64,000 nucleotides of DNA from Erpetoichthys calabaricus (Eukaryota > Chordata > Cladistia > Polypteriformes > Polypteridae), in NCBI RefSeq assembly GCF_900747795.2, contig NC_041401.2, forward strand, positions 69,239,188-69,303,187, written 5' to 3'. Position 1 is the first letter of the stretch; each line of letters opens with the position of its first letter. Below are positions 33,074 through 45,442 of the stretch, piece by piece. The notes beneath the pieces were generated by a model that was not told the DNA's origin, searched no databases, and saw only the letters and a list, made by a program, of their open reading frames with translations. The translations under genes were made by a program, and so were the position numbers.

Positions 33074-34571
33074 CACTGCTCAAAAAAATTAAGGGAACCC
33101 TTAAATCATACCTCGGATCTTCAAATATTCGAAATACTCAAAATATTCAAATGGAAAATCCTTACTGAGTAATAATGTGTAATTAGCTGAGAACAAAATG
33201 ATGTACCAAAATCACCAACCCATTGAGGGCTGGATTCAACATCACACCAACAATCAGTCAAAACCGGAAATCACAGGCTGATCCAACTTGTGTGAATTTC
33301 ATCACGGCAACTCATAATGTGACTCAGTAGTATGTATGGCCCCCACATGCTTGTATGCACTTCTGACAATGTCTGGGCATGCTCCTGATGAGACAGCGGA
33401 TGGTGTCCTGGTGGATCTCCTCCCAGAACTAGATCAGGGCATCAGTGAGCTCCTGGATTGTCTGTGGCGCTGCTTGGCGACGACAGATGCACCTGTACAT
33501 TACGTCCCAGAGGTTTGCGGTTGGCTTCAGGTCAGAGGAACGTGTGGGCCAGTCAATAGCACCAATGGCTTTGTCATCTAGGACCTGCCAAGACACTCTG
33601 GCCACATGAGGCCGGGCATTGTCCTGCACTAGGAGGAGCCCAGGGTCCACTGCACCAGCGTAGGGTCTGACAGTGGTTCTGAGGATTTCATCCTGGCATT
33701 TAACAGCAGTCAAGATGCCGTTGCATAGCACATGGAGGTCTGTGAGACCCTCCAAAGTATGCCTGTCCAGACCATCACTGACAAACTGGCCCTGCTGGAT
33801 GATGTTGCAGGCAGCATAAAGTTCAAAGTCTTCAGACTCTTTCAAGTCTGCCACATGTGCTCAGTGTGAACCTACTCTCATCTGTGAAGAGAACTGGGTG
33901 CTAATGGCAGAGTTGCCAACTGTGCTATTCTCTGGCGAATGCTAATCAAGCTGCATGGAGATGGGCTCATGGAGTCTGTTTCTGACAGTTTGGTTAGAAA
34001 CATATACACCAGCAGCCAGCAGGAGGTCATTTTGTAGGGCTCTAGCAGTGTTCCTCCCTGCACAAAAGAACAGATATCAGTCCTACTGCTGGGTTGATGC
34101 CCTTCTACGGCCCTGTCTACTGCTCCTCTTGTAATGGCCTGTCTTCTGGTATCTCCACCATGCTTGTGAGAATGTGCTGGGAGACACAGCTAACCTTCTT
34201 GAGACAGCATGAATGGATGTGCCATCCTGGAGGATCTGGACTACCTGTACATTCTAAATTGGCTGCAGGTACTGCCTCATGCTACCAGTAGTGACAAGAA
34301 CACTAACAAAATGCAAAACTAGAGAAGAATCACTCAGAAAGGATAAAAAGAGATTGTCTGTGGCCACTAACTGCAAAACCATTCCATCTTTGGAGACTGT
34401 CTTGCTATTGCCTCCCCAGTGCATTTGTTGTCATTTTCATTTCAACCAAAGCAGGTGAAGTTGATTCACAATCGCTTATGTTTCCTAACTAGACAGAATG
34501 ATATTCCTGATGCTTAATTGACTTGGTGTTAGACTGTGATGATTAAGTGTTCCCTTAATTTTTGAGCAGGA
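33074..34571 (-). mobile_element. Tc1/mariner-like transposon, broken
   Basis: The ends are CACTGCTCAAAAAAATTAAG and, inverted, CTTAATTTTTGAGCAG, with TA at 33072-33073 and 34572-34573. The minus-strand transposase is open only in parts: 33429-33854 contains VQDNARPHVARVSWQVLDD (second Asp) and IDWPTRSSDLKPTANLWDVM, where the family has SPDLNPIEHLWD. The catalytic Glu is therefore replaced and the enzyme inactive. Confidence 0.85.
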
Positions 34572-34574
34572 TAT

Positions 34575-35880
34575 AAAACCAGCAATTATAGATAAAGCCA
34601 GCAGAATAAATGCAATGCAAGATGAGTTCCTCACAGCATGAGAGTCTCTTTTTGTTGTCCTTGCTTGTTGTCCAGGCATTATACTATCAGTATTTCTTTT
34701 ACAGATGACACATGCAGATGTTTTTCCATTAGCAATATTCTGGAATAATGTCAAGTCCAGGGTTATACAAGTTATTACATTAATCAAGAGATTATGCTGA
34801 CCAAAAGAACTGACCATGAGAACAAGTAAATAACATGGTGCCCTCAGCTAACCTCAGACTTAAACATTTCCTTTGATAAATAGCAAGTTTCCAACATGCC
34901 TGCAATTGTAAAAATATTTTCCAACCTGAGAGGCACATCTAGTCTTCAGGACAAAAACAAGTAAAATACAAAATAAAAAGCTACATTTTATTTATAAAGT
35001 GTAATGATTATTATAACAATATACAGTGTTGACAAGACTAATGTTATACAAAGAAAGTGGATTATATTGTTGTGTTCCTGTGCAAAGGATGTAATTCTTT
35101 ATCATTTTTATCATTACAAAAACAAACAACAACAATAAAAACTCAGACCCATGAAGTTAAATTTTCATAGGCTTTGATTTGAGGGACTAGTCTCTCTATT
35201 TTTCACCTCTCCGATCTTTCAAAAGATGCATCTCTTTGTCTCTCTCTCTTTCTCCAATGTTACATACCTGCCAAGGATTCTTTACCCCAAACTGGCCTAG
35301 CCTTACAATTCCACAATCAGTTAATTAAGACAGGGAGCCTCTTTTCAGTCTCCACTCAATGGTTACTTCCTGCACAAGGAGCAGATCTACAGTATTTCAG
35401 GGGTATGTATTAGAATTGTCAAGCACTCATCAAAGCTTTCCAGTTACCAGCTCTTCAGTAAGTAATCTATTGGACTTTTCTGCTTCCATTGAGAATATTG
35501 AAGAAAATGATGCTGATGTCTTTTCAATCTGCTAGTATCTTTATCTAGATGATACTTCTAGAGTCCCTTACAAGTGTGTCAAAGGTAATGTCTGGCATTG
35601 CATTAAGATAAAATCTCCATATATTAAAAAAAAAAAAAACGTTTTCTGTATAGATTACTAAAAAAGAACACAACACTTACTTACAAACCATTCTGCCCAG
35701 GAGAGAATGACTTCATAGTTTGCCTTTCTGACATAAATGTTAAGTATTACATTTTACCATTTAGAAATCCATCTTTATCTTTGTTCAGAGACATGATATA
35801 GGAATTTGGTAGAATTAAGTGCTTATAATATACTGTGTGTCATTTTCTATATTCTCTAAATTTAACTATTTCAGCCCCAA
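34575..35880. other. No gene seen (spacer between ift20 and tnfaip1)
   Basis: AT-rich spacer. The same holds for 29771-30730, 30886-31789, 32216-32639, 36264-36842, 39903-42009 and 42256-43229, apart from poly-T near 41822-41852. Confidence 0.55.
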
Positions 35881-35882
35881 TA

Positions 35883-36263
35883 TCTCTCTATTATTATAAA
35901 AAGAAATCTTGGGTCGAGACGTGATTTTCTCAGAGACACTTTAATGTCCTACAAGACATGGCAGTGAGACAAAAGGACAGCTGCTGTACAGGCTTTTAAA
36001 TGTTCGAAGCGCTGCGCAACATGCAGATCACGCAGCACAGCACTAGCAGCAGCAAGCCAGATGATCAAGCATAGAGGAGGTAAAAAAATTTTTTATTTGT
36101 TTCCCATTGTATCACCGTTTAAGAGGGGGTTTCGGAGGAGCAACCGCATCTACTTAGCGTGCATTCAGCCCCCCTCTTCACAACGCAGGAGGCAGAGACG
36201 TGAAGTAGCTGGTGCGGCGCACACTTTGGATGAGCGAAGCAAGCAGGGGGAAAAAAACCCTAG
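35883..36263 (+). mobile_element. Non-autonomous Helitron, family I
   Basis: 381 bp. 5' TCTCTCTATTATTATAAAAA after A; 3' GCGAAGCAAGCAGGGGGAAA then AAAACCCTAG followed by T. The interior parallels 8791-9304 (GAGACACTTTAATGTC, CACGCAGCACAGCAC, GGGTTTCGGAGGAG). An open frame at 36061-36270 is incidental. Confidence 0.85.
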
Positions 36264-36856
36264 TTTCTAAATAAAATCCCAGTAACTCCCTTTAAAAATT
36301 AGCTATTTTATAACAGAGACTTAATAATATTTTTGATACAACAAATTTTACATTCAATAGTGGGTGCAACTATTATATCATCCAAATTAATCCCATATAT
36401 TTTTCCATTTACTAATCACATCTTTTGTCTTTGATTTTACATTGTCAGTATCCCGTGGTGGCACTCTGAACCACTGCCACCCGAGCTGCTTTTAACCCAC
36501 AGTATTAAATCTACTATGATTTTGTCATCGAATGTACACAATCATGAATAATGGCATCATATTTAAGTACTATTGAATGGTCAGGTCAGGCTTGGCATTT
36601 TTTCATAATTGAAACTGCTAGAAGTTTACTGTATGTAGCATGCACAATGACTTAAGCTTTTGTTTTCCTCTCCTCTCTAGCCATTTGAACAAATCATATT
36701 GTTATCAAATCAGAATCTAACTTCTGCCATTGTGACTATCAGGGACTTACAAGTTACCTTCATTCACTTGTAGTTTAATTTATTTTCACTTCTGGTAGAT
36801 ATTCTTCCTTTCCATCCTTTATTTATTTTTCTTTTACTATTTCTAAACCACTTTCA

Positions 36857-37201
36857 TCCATCCATCCATTATCCAACCCGCTATATCCTAACTAAAGGGT
36901 CACGGGGGTCTGCTGGAACCAATCCCAGCCAACACAGGGCGCAAGGCAGGAAACAAACCCCAGGCAGGGCGCCAGCCCACACACACACACACACGCACAC
37001 ACACACACCAAGGACAATTTAGAATCGCCAATGCACTTAACCTGCATGTCTTTGGGCTGTGGGAGGAAACCGGAGTACCCGGAGGAAACCCACGCCGACA
37101 TGGGGAGAACATGCAAACTCCACGCAGGGAGGACCCGGAAAGAGAACCCGGGGCTCCTAACTGCAAGGCAGCAACGCTACCCACTGCGCCACCATGCCAC
37201 C
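36857..37201 (-). mobile_element. Young SINE (GGCGGCACGG type), minus strand, 14-bp target duplication
   Basis: Flanked by CTAAACCACTTTCA at 36843-36856 and 37202-37215. It contains an internal (CA)n expansion near 36980-37010. Slightly more diverged than 24216-24584. Confidence 0.92.
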
Positions 37202-37472
37202 CTAAACCACTTTCAGCTACACTATATACAGTACGTTAACATTCTGGATGAATCTGAGAATTCAGTTTTACTGCACTTTCCACTGACCAGCTCAGAGGCC
37301 TTGTTCGCTTACACAAATATCTTTTCATATTATTTACCTTTGGTATTACAGGGTGACAAAGAGCTTAACCCATTCTTGGGAACATAGGATGCAAAGCAGG
37401 AGGCAACACAAGTTCATGATGGAGCATGAACATGCAGATACTCATAACAGGTACACTTGCAAATTTAATATA

Positions 37473-39900
37473 CAGTGGCATGCAAAAGTTTGGGCACTCT
37501 TGCTTAAAATGTCTATTACTGTGAATAGTTAAATGAGGAATAGATGAACTGATCACCAAAGGGCATAAAGTTAGCGATGACATATTTCTTTTCAGTATTT
37601 TATATAAGATACTATAGTGTATTGCTTTTGTTTTGTACAATTGTACAGTGAAAAAAAGAAAGTAGCATCATGCAAAAGTTTGGGCATAAAGATATTTAAG
37701 GTCTCAGATAACATTTATCAAGGTCTCAAATCTTAATTAGCTCTTTAGGACTATGGCTTGTTCACAGTCGTTGTTAGGAAACCCCAAGTGAGGCAAATTG
37801 CAGAGCTGTATAAATTCTTGGACTCCTCAAGCCTTTCCCAACGATCAGCAGCCATGGGTTCCTCAAACAGCTGCCTAACACTCTGAAAAATAAAATAATT
37901 GATGCTCACAAAGCAGGAGAAGGCTACAAGAAGACAGCAAAGCATTTCAGGTAGCTTTTTCCTAAGTTCGTAATCCATATTACTAACCGAGAATGGTAAA
38001 CCGGATGGCATGGACGCAGGTTTACTAACTAAACCGGATGGCATGGACGCAGGTACACGGCGATGGGACCATGAGACGTACTGCGCAGGCGCGTACAGCG
38101 CACGTCTCATAAACCGCAATCGAAGTCGTATCCACCGCGAACGAAGGACTCACGGCCCAGAAACGAAACAGCTCAACGGACGTGAATGAGAAATGAAGCA
38201 ACAAGTCACCCATAGCTAACGACTACTGACACAGCCACGCCAAAAAGAGGATTCTGCGCTGCAGCCCGGATTCAAACGGAAGAGGCTACGGTGGCCCCAC
38301 AGGTCCACAAAGATGGTACGAAAGGCGCAGGCGTCACCGCCATATTGTGGGTGGCACTACTGCGGAGTGAAGTGAGGAGTAATGTGCTGCTTGGGATTGT
38401 GGAGAGGGTGCTAGAAAGTTGTGTTTGGAGTTAGGAAGTCGGCGATTGTTCAAGTAAAACTTTTGTGACATTTTATCATATCAGTCGCTACAGTATCAAA
38501 GAACAGATAGAAATGATCGCATTACCGCAAACAAAAGGTGATTAATCATCAGAGACAGGGGTGATTGAAAAAATAGCAGGACAAATCGAGGTCCGAAATA
38601 AAAGGTAAAGAGTAAACAACAAAGTCTTTTCGCATTTGCATCATTCAAAGCACAAAACGTGGATTTACACAATAATGGACCATACGCTATGAGAATCTGT
38701 AGTCCCGGAACAGTTAAAACAACAACAAGTTAAATTTCAAAGAATACACAATTCGGTCAGGTGTATATTGATGATCACGGAGAAGCGATGCAAATTTTAC
38801 CCAATGCCGGGGGTAGGTGAGCGAAGCGAGCAGGGGGCGGAGCCCCCTTGTGTTATTAAGAAATGGCAGTTAAAAGGAATGGTGGAGGTCAAGTTGAGGT
38901 CTGGATAACCAAGAAAACTTTCTGAAAGAGCTGCTTGTAGGATTGCTAGAAAGGCAAATAAAAGCACCTATTTGACTGCAAAAGACCTTGAGGAAGATTT
39001 AGCAGGCTCTGGAGTGGTGGCGCACTGTTCTACTGTGCAGCAACACCTGAAAAAATATGATCTTCATTGAAGAGTCAGCAGAAGAAAACATTTCCTGTGT
39101 CCTCACCACAAAATTCAGAGCTTGAAGTTTACAAATGAACATCTACATAAGCCTGATGCATTTTTTAAACATTCCTGTGGACTGCTGAAGTCAACATTGA
39201 ACTTTTTGGCCACAAAGTGCAAAGGTTTGGAGAAAAAAGGGTGCTGAATTTCACTTCCCCAACTATTAATATTAAGCATGGGGGTCCATCAATCATGTTT
39301 TGGGCTTGTGTTTCAACTAGTGGAGCAGGGAATGTGTCATTGGTAGAAGGAAGAATGGATTCAAATAAATTCCAGCAATTTCTGGATGCAAACGTCACAC
39401 TCTCTGCAAAAAAAAAAAAAAGGTTCAGGTTAAAAAGAGGATGGGTCCTACTACAAGATAATGATCTGAAACACTTCTCAAAAGTTGATGGTTTGCCATG
39501 GCCCTCACACTCCCCCGACCTAAACATAACTGAAAATTTTTGGATGGATCTCAAAAGAGCAGTGCATGCAAGATGGCCTAAAAATCTTGCAGAAGTAGAA
39601 GCCTTTTGCAAGGACGAATAGGAGAAAATACCCCAATTAATGCCCTTAGTTGGCTACAAAAAACGTTTACAAGCTGTGATACTTGTCAGTTGCCCAAACT
39701 TTTGCTTTAGGGCCAAATCATTTTTTGGTATTTTGTACCTGTGAATGATGGAAATAAAAATGTAATCTCTCTTAAAATATTAAAGAAATGTGCCATCTTT
39801 AACTTTATGCCTTTTGGTGATCAGTTCATCTTCTGTTCACTTAACTATACACAGTGACAGATATTTTAAGCAAGGGTACCCAAGCTTTTCCATGTCATTG
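37473..39900 (+). mobile_element. Tc1-like transposon interrupted by a Helitron
   Basis: The ends are CAGTGGCATGCAAAAGTTTG and its inverted, partly decayed partner ending CATGTCATTG, with TA at 37471-37472 and 39901-39902. Without the 877-bp Helitron (37974-38850) the length is about 1.55 kb, normal for Tc1. Transposase pieces run plus: AHKAGEGYKKTAKHF, then after the insert ARKANK, AKDLEEDLAGSGVVAHCSTV, FWACVSTSGAGNVSLVEGRM, LLQDNDLKHFSK and SPDLNITENFWMDLKRAVHA. Multiple frameshifts make it inactive. Confidence 0.9.
37974..38850 (+). mobile_element. Helitron, family II, with degraded Helitron-like N domain
   Basis: 5' TCCATATTACTAACCGAGAA after A; 3' stem-loop CAGGGGGCGGAGCCCCCTTG followed by T. 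Around 38630-38810 a frame reads FAFASFKAQNVDL, NNGPYAMRICSPG and FGQVYIDDHGEAMQI. This resembles the start of the Helitron-like N domain preceding Rep (SFGA..., GPY.FRIHG, Q.YIYD). Two GGATGGCATGGACGCAGGT units lie near the 5' end. The Rep and helicase domains are missing, so it is non-autonomous. Confidence 0.85.
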
Positions 39901-42009
39901 TAGTTAGAATAAAACACAAAATACCACAAATTACAACACAAATCATGTACATACAAATATCTGTAACTTAATGAAGGTTAAGCAGCCAAAACTTCTCCCT
40001 CTGACATTCTTTTCTTGTTTTAGTAAAGGACAACTCAAATGGAAGACAGGAAAGCACAGAAAATACAAATTTTGGGTACATGGTTCTTGATAGTGAAGCC
40101 ACTAACACTACCTACTTGGATATTCAACAGTATATATAGTGGAAACTAATGTTGATGTCTCTTAGCCACTGCAATATCTCATTTTGAAATCAGGGATAAC
40201 TTGGTCAAAAGAGTAGTCACACCAAGCTATACCACAGAGCAGAGAAAAAAAGAGAAAAAGAACAGGAAAGCTTTAGAAACATGAAATCACTTGGACTTAC
40301 ACAATAATTTAAAAGCAGTATAAAGTGCCAGTCCAGTAGTTCTAATGGAAGTGCAGAATGATTTAAATTCTAAAGTCTGTTAGGTTGACAGGTAGCTCGT
40401 TTCAGCAACTGAGAGCTCTGTGGAAAATATTTCTGCCTCCAACAGTAATTCTGCTGGCAGACCGCACACAAATTGCTTATATCATTTTGTTTTTGTACTT
40501 TTTATTGGTTATTCCTATTTTTTTCCATATTATTTGACCATAACCTGTTTGCTCGTTTTGGTAGTTGATGATGTTCAGACCCCCCACTACTGAATTCACT
40601 CAATGCCCACACCAAATCATTAGTGACCAACAAGGTAGAAACTGTAACAGGAATATAAGTGCAGCAATTATTTGAAAATATTCAATGCAATTTATTATCA
40701 GATAATGTTTAGCCTTTACTTGCATATGATATTCATAACCATGTGCTTAGGGTACTACAATCCTTAGTGTAAAGCAGGATTGGTGGTGAGGGAGTGCAGT
40801 TGAGATCAGATGACAGACTTAATTTTTCATACCTGTAGAAAAATGAGAGTATTTCAATATGGTTTAACTTATATCTTTTGAGTGTGTCTAATTACTTAAA
40901 TTGTAATAGACAATGTAAATAAATATGCAACTTTACTAAATTAAAACAAAATATTATCTATAAACATGCAACATATACCAGAGTGAAAAGGTAATAAGCA
41001 GAAAATACAAATACCTGAACTACAGAAGCCATGGAAATGCCAATAATAGAGTCTTGGTCAAAGGTCAAGCAAGTTAACAGTTTAATTACCTTTGGGTAAT
41101 TAAGGTATTAAACACTATGATTTTGCTTGCTTAACAGCATGGGAGGTGATCAATTAGTTGTTAGGGTGTGTGGTGTCTGAGGTTATAGAACGGGCATACA
41201 TCAAAAATCAGTTGTCATAAATCAATGATACGGATGGGTGCTTGTCTCAAATCATGAACTGTACTGTTTTAAAGCCTGTGTCAGGGCCCACTGGTCTTTC
41301 ATAGTGTAGTTTTCATATCAGACTGTGATGCAGGTAGATAGAATACACTGTATTTTTCATCTGTAGAAGATAGCAAATATAAGCAGTTAACTTAATTTTT
41401 AAAAAGTGAAGGTACTATGGAGCCTTTATTACCAAGATGGGTGATATTTAGGGACCCCTAAGAACTTAAAGCTATTGTGTCTTTACACAAAATGTACCTT
41501 TAATTTCTTTAGCTGTTCGCTCTGCCATGTAAACACCAAAGCCATAAATACTTGATATAGATTCAAGTAACTGAAAAACACTTTGTTGTACTTTAATCCA
41601 AGAGTGGCCAAGGCTGTTTTTCACATATTCAGGTCTGAATATGAATGTGCAGCAGCTATAATGATGCATGTGTCTAATATAAAAGCTGTTGTAATATATC
41701 TGTAAATGTGTGTTTAAACCTAGACATGTTTCAATTTTGCTGCAGTGTGCACATTATTAGTGGAATGAACAGTACTACTTCTGCTTACCTGGAAAAGAGA
41801 TTACTCTGTGAAGGGTACATTGTTTTTTTTTTTGTTTTTTTTTTTTTTTTTTGCTCTAACATTATTGAGGTCTTGGTTTATGCATCCTACTATTGTAATA
41901 CATGCAAATATGATTCTAAAAATGTGTAATTATTTGTTGTTAAGATTATGATTTTCCTGAGGACAAACATATGTATAATACTGTCATGTGTAACTTAATT
42001 ACTTGGTCT

Positions 42010-42255
42010 TTCAAAGCTATGGAGTGGTGGCTCTCAGGCTAAGGATCTGCACTGCTATCTGGAAGGATGCTGGTTCAAATACTGTTACTGCTAGAAGAGA
42101 TTCTACTCCATTGGGCCCTTGAGCTACATGTAGTGGTACTCCATGAATGATTGGAATCTCCTGTAGTTTTAGTTCCAGCCTTGCTCACAACATGGGTTAT
42201 ATGATTCTATTTAACTGTGTTGGTGTAAGATGGTTCATAAAATGAATAGATGAAC
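42010..42255 (+). mobile_element. Probable tRNA-derived SINE of another family
   Basis: GGAGTGGTGGCTCTCAGGCT and a B-box-like TGGTTCAAATAC spaced as in tRNA genes are followed by CATTGGGCCCTTGAGCTACA, a SINE-body-like sequence. No tRNA fold is plausible; no target duplication seen. Confidence 0.5.
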
Positions 42256-43229
42256 ATGTCTATGTGATAAACTTTAATGGAAATATACCAAAATAAAATT
42301 GGTTCCATTACTGAACTATAAGGAAACCTTTATTGAATATAAAAGGTAATGATAGAATATTGTCACATATTGAAAAAGATTAGGTAAGAAGTAAGTAAAT
42401 CTCTTTGAAATATTCCTGAAAAAGTACAGCTGTATTTTGAAGCTTTTGTTAGAATTATAATGGCTTTTGTATCCAAAGCTGCGTTTAACGCAACATGCAT
42501 AATCATTGTAGTGTAAAGAGATTCTTTGCACAGGTTGGCGTTCCTGTAGAAAAGCTTCCCCCCATTGTCCCCCAAAGGAGAAGTCTATTGTCTCAAGTCA
42601 ATAATCAGGCTTGACCGAGGTGGTCTCTTAATCTCTTCAGGAGGGAAGTTCCACTTGTGCTCAGAGGATGTATATGTAAAACTTTTTCTGTTCTGTTATT
42701 GGAACAAAAGTTTACTAAACTTTCTCATAAATATTGTGGTTTTTAAGATAAGACTATATATTTTTGGCGACTTTAAACAGTATCTGTCTGAAATCTGTAA
42801 AAATTATTAAAGGTATATATATTTGATTAATTTATAAAGGTCTAATAGTTATTACTCTGCCCTGGGTTATATAAACAGCCAGTTTTATTCCTTCTCTTAA
42901 ATTCTATCAAATTTTATTTCGTATTCGTTAAGTGGTTTGTCAGATCTATTTTAACCATGGTTTTTAAAGGTTATATATACTAATTATATGAGATATGTCT
43001 ATGGGAATATATATATAATAGTTGATGGCAAGCTTCATGTCAAGTTTTATACGTGTGAAAACACGAATTTTCTGCAAGGTCACAGAAAGAAACATTAGCA
43101 TTTACATGCACATTGTACGAATTAAATTGTAGCAAAGCGGAAAAGACTGTACGTTTTGCTCACTAAAGTATGTTACCTCTGTCTCTTATTTTACATTAGA
43201 GTTTTCTCGGCAAGCTTCTTTGGCTTCCT

Positions 43230-43491
43230 TGCTATACTGGAGGGCTCATGCGCCTAACCTGTTGTGTTGTGCAGCTATCTCATAGTTGCTGCGAGAGTGA
43301 GGGTTGCCGGGAATTGTAGTTTGGAGAACTCACAAACTGCTAGCTCACACTGAAGGATGAAACTACAAAACCTGAGTTACGAGTGCACTCGTTGTCGGGC
43401 TGTGGCTACAGCCGTGTTTACTACGCTCCATTATGGGGAGTATAGACCGTTCTCTGTTAGTGTGCCCAGTGCTTTTTTGTTGAAGCAGATG
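43230..43491 (+). promoter_or_regulatory. tnfaip1: Probable tnfaip1 promoter and 5' UTR exon 1
   Basis: This is a locally GC- and CpG-richer stretch in AT-rich DNA, about 2 kb before the coding start of tnfaip1. It ends in a strong donor (CAGATG|gtgagt, exon end 43491). At 43309-43320 the minus strand reads ACTACAATTCCC, the core of the ZNF143 (SBS) motif common in TATA-less and bidirectional vertebrate promoters. A second possible donor (AAG|gtaagt) lies at 44194-44199, so an alternative leader exon cannot be excluded. The exon start is unknown. Confidence 0.55.
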
Positions 43492-45442
43492 GTGAGTATA
43501 TTATTATGAATATTGGCCGGGAAACGCGGGACTTCTTATGGAAACGGAAATTTTGTTTAAAAACAAATCAACTAAGTTTGTCCTCTATGATGGGACGTAC
43601 CGCTTCGTTTGTGAACGGTAAACGAATTACTCTTCAGCTATTTCAGTTTTCTGTACTTCTCCCGTGATAGTTCACAATCGCCTTGTTAAAACCAGTAGTA
43701 TGAAATAATATGATGATAAAATAAACCCTTTCGCTGGTTCCGATTTCAGTTTGGTATGTGCCGTTTGGCTAACAGACGTCTCGAAATAAATGTAGCACTC
43801 ATCGAGAGAGTTTAGTTTGGTCTCGCCACAACTGTCTTGCAGGTTTTTGTTAATACGATATTTGTTAAAAACAAAAATTAACTCGTTGGTATATATAACC
43901 ACGTTATTTTGACCCAAGGCTGCCTTATGTACATTATAGATACTGAGCTTGGACTGATTTTGTGAAGGACGATAGTGTCATTCCATTATACAATTTCACG
44001 TATTAAGATGTTCGAAACCGCGGCAAGCGTGCATCGCATCCTTTATAAATTAGTTCAAAATTAAAAAAAAGACTGCGATCAAATTCACTGTAGCTTTGAA
44101 ATGCGAATGTGCTAAGAGGCGCCTCTTGGGGTCTTTTCTGCCCACTGCTGTCCTATCAGGCAATTCAGTTCTTCCTGCCGGGGCACTCGTTAAGGTAAGT
44201 TTTGAACTATCTGCAAAATATTTGTGTTTATTTATTTCGGTCGATTGATAAATTGACTGTATTATTTGTCCTGTGAATACGTATCCTTGTTTTTTATTGT
44301 TCTGCTGCTGCATGCATCTGAATTTCCCCATGGGATTAAAAAAATGTGTCTATTCTAGTCTAATGTAAATTGATCGCAGCCTTTTTCTATGTGAGTGAGA
44401 TACACACTTAGTTTTTTAAGTTGGAACAAAGTGGACATTTTATATAGTGGGTGTAACAGAAAAAAAAAGTTCTTGTAGAGATTGGCTCGAGCCTAAAACC
44501 CCGTTTGTATTATTAAAAATGGGTAGGTGAATACATTGTCATAAATAAATGTATTTCCAAAAAAATCGATTTTAATTTACCTTTTTCTTGTTGGATGATC
44601 TTGATTTCTGGCTATACTGGTTTATATGTTGGGAAAACTTGACACAGGTTACTGGACTTAAAGCTTCTCTGTTTGTTTTGATTATTTTTTTATTTTAGGT
44701 TTTCATAATGCTGCTGAAATCTTTTTTTTTTTCAGTGTTTCATGTTTAAACTTGATTAGGAACAATAGTGCTATCCAGTGGAATGACCAACTATGCCCCA
44801 CTGAGTAAGGTGATAGGAATGTCCCCAAAGAGTATTAGCTTCCGTTGAAAGCCCACCAGTCTCTTCTCTCTTTTCCTTTGGTGACGCAGATCCCTGGTTT
44901 TCCAGCAAGCAAAAAAAAAGCTGTTTTCATAGCAGCACTGTTTTATTTTTCTTTTCTTTTTGACATCTGCTAATTCATTTATGATTTTCTTTAACTTAAT
45001 GTATGCAAACACATCAGAATCCTCACAATTGCATGTTAAAAAAATATACAAAATGATTTTATTCGAGCTAGATAAAATGTTTATGGCAGCATGTGACATA
45101 ATAACATTTAGAAGAAAAATTAACGTAATTTTTCTGAGTGCTTCAGTTGCAATTGTGTAAATTGTAATCTTTGTAAAAATTGAGTTTTATTTTTACATCT
45201 CGTGTCCATTTATACATATAGTAAATTTAAGACAATCTGTTTATCCGTGTGGCCATTTGAAAGTTGTCATTTGCCTTCTGCATGTTCATTGCTGTCATTT
45301 TAAACGTCACTTTTTCCTGTTTACTTTTAGTTATGCCTGCACATAACAGCAAGAATCTCGGGCTGTAGCTCCATTAGTAGCCACCACGGCGGGTGAGGTG
45401 AAGCCTACTGTCTGCAGGGTCATCATTTATCTACAGAGGAAT

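Noticed and set aside
33336-33581. Plus-strand open frame of 81 codons
   Set aside because: Antisense of the mariner-like transposase at 33429-33854.
41708-41929. Open frame through a poly-T tract
   Set aside because: Translation dominated by a Phe run from low-complexity DNA.
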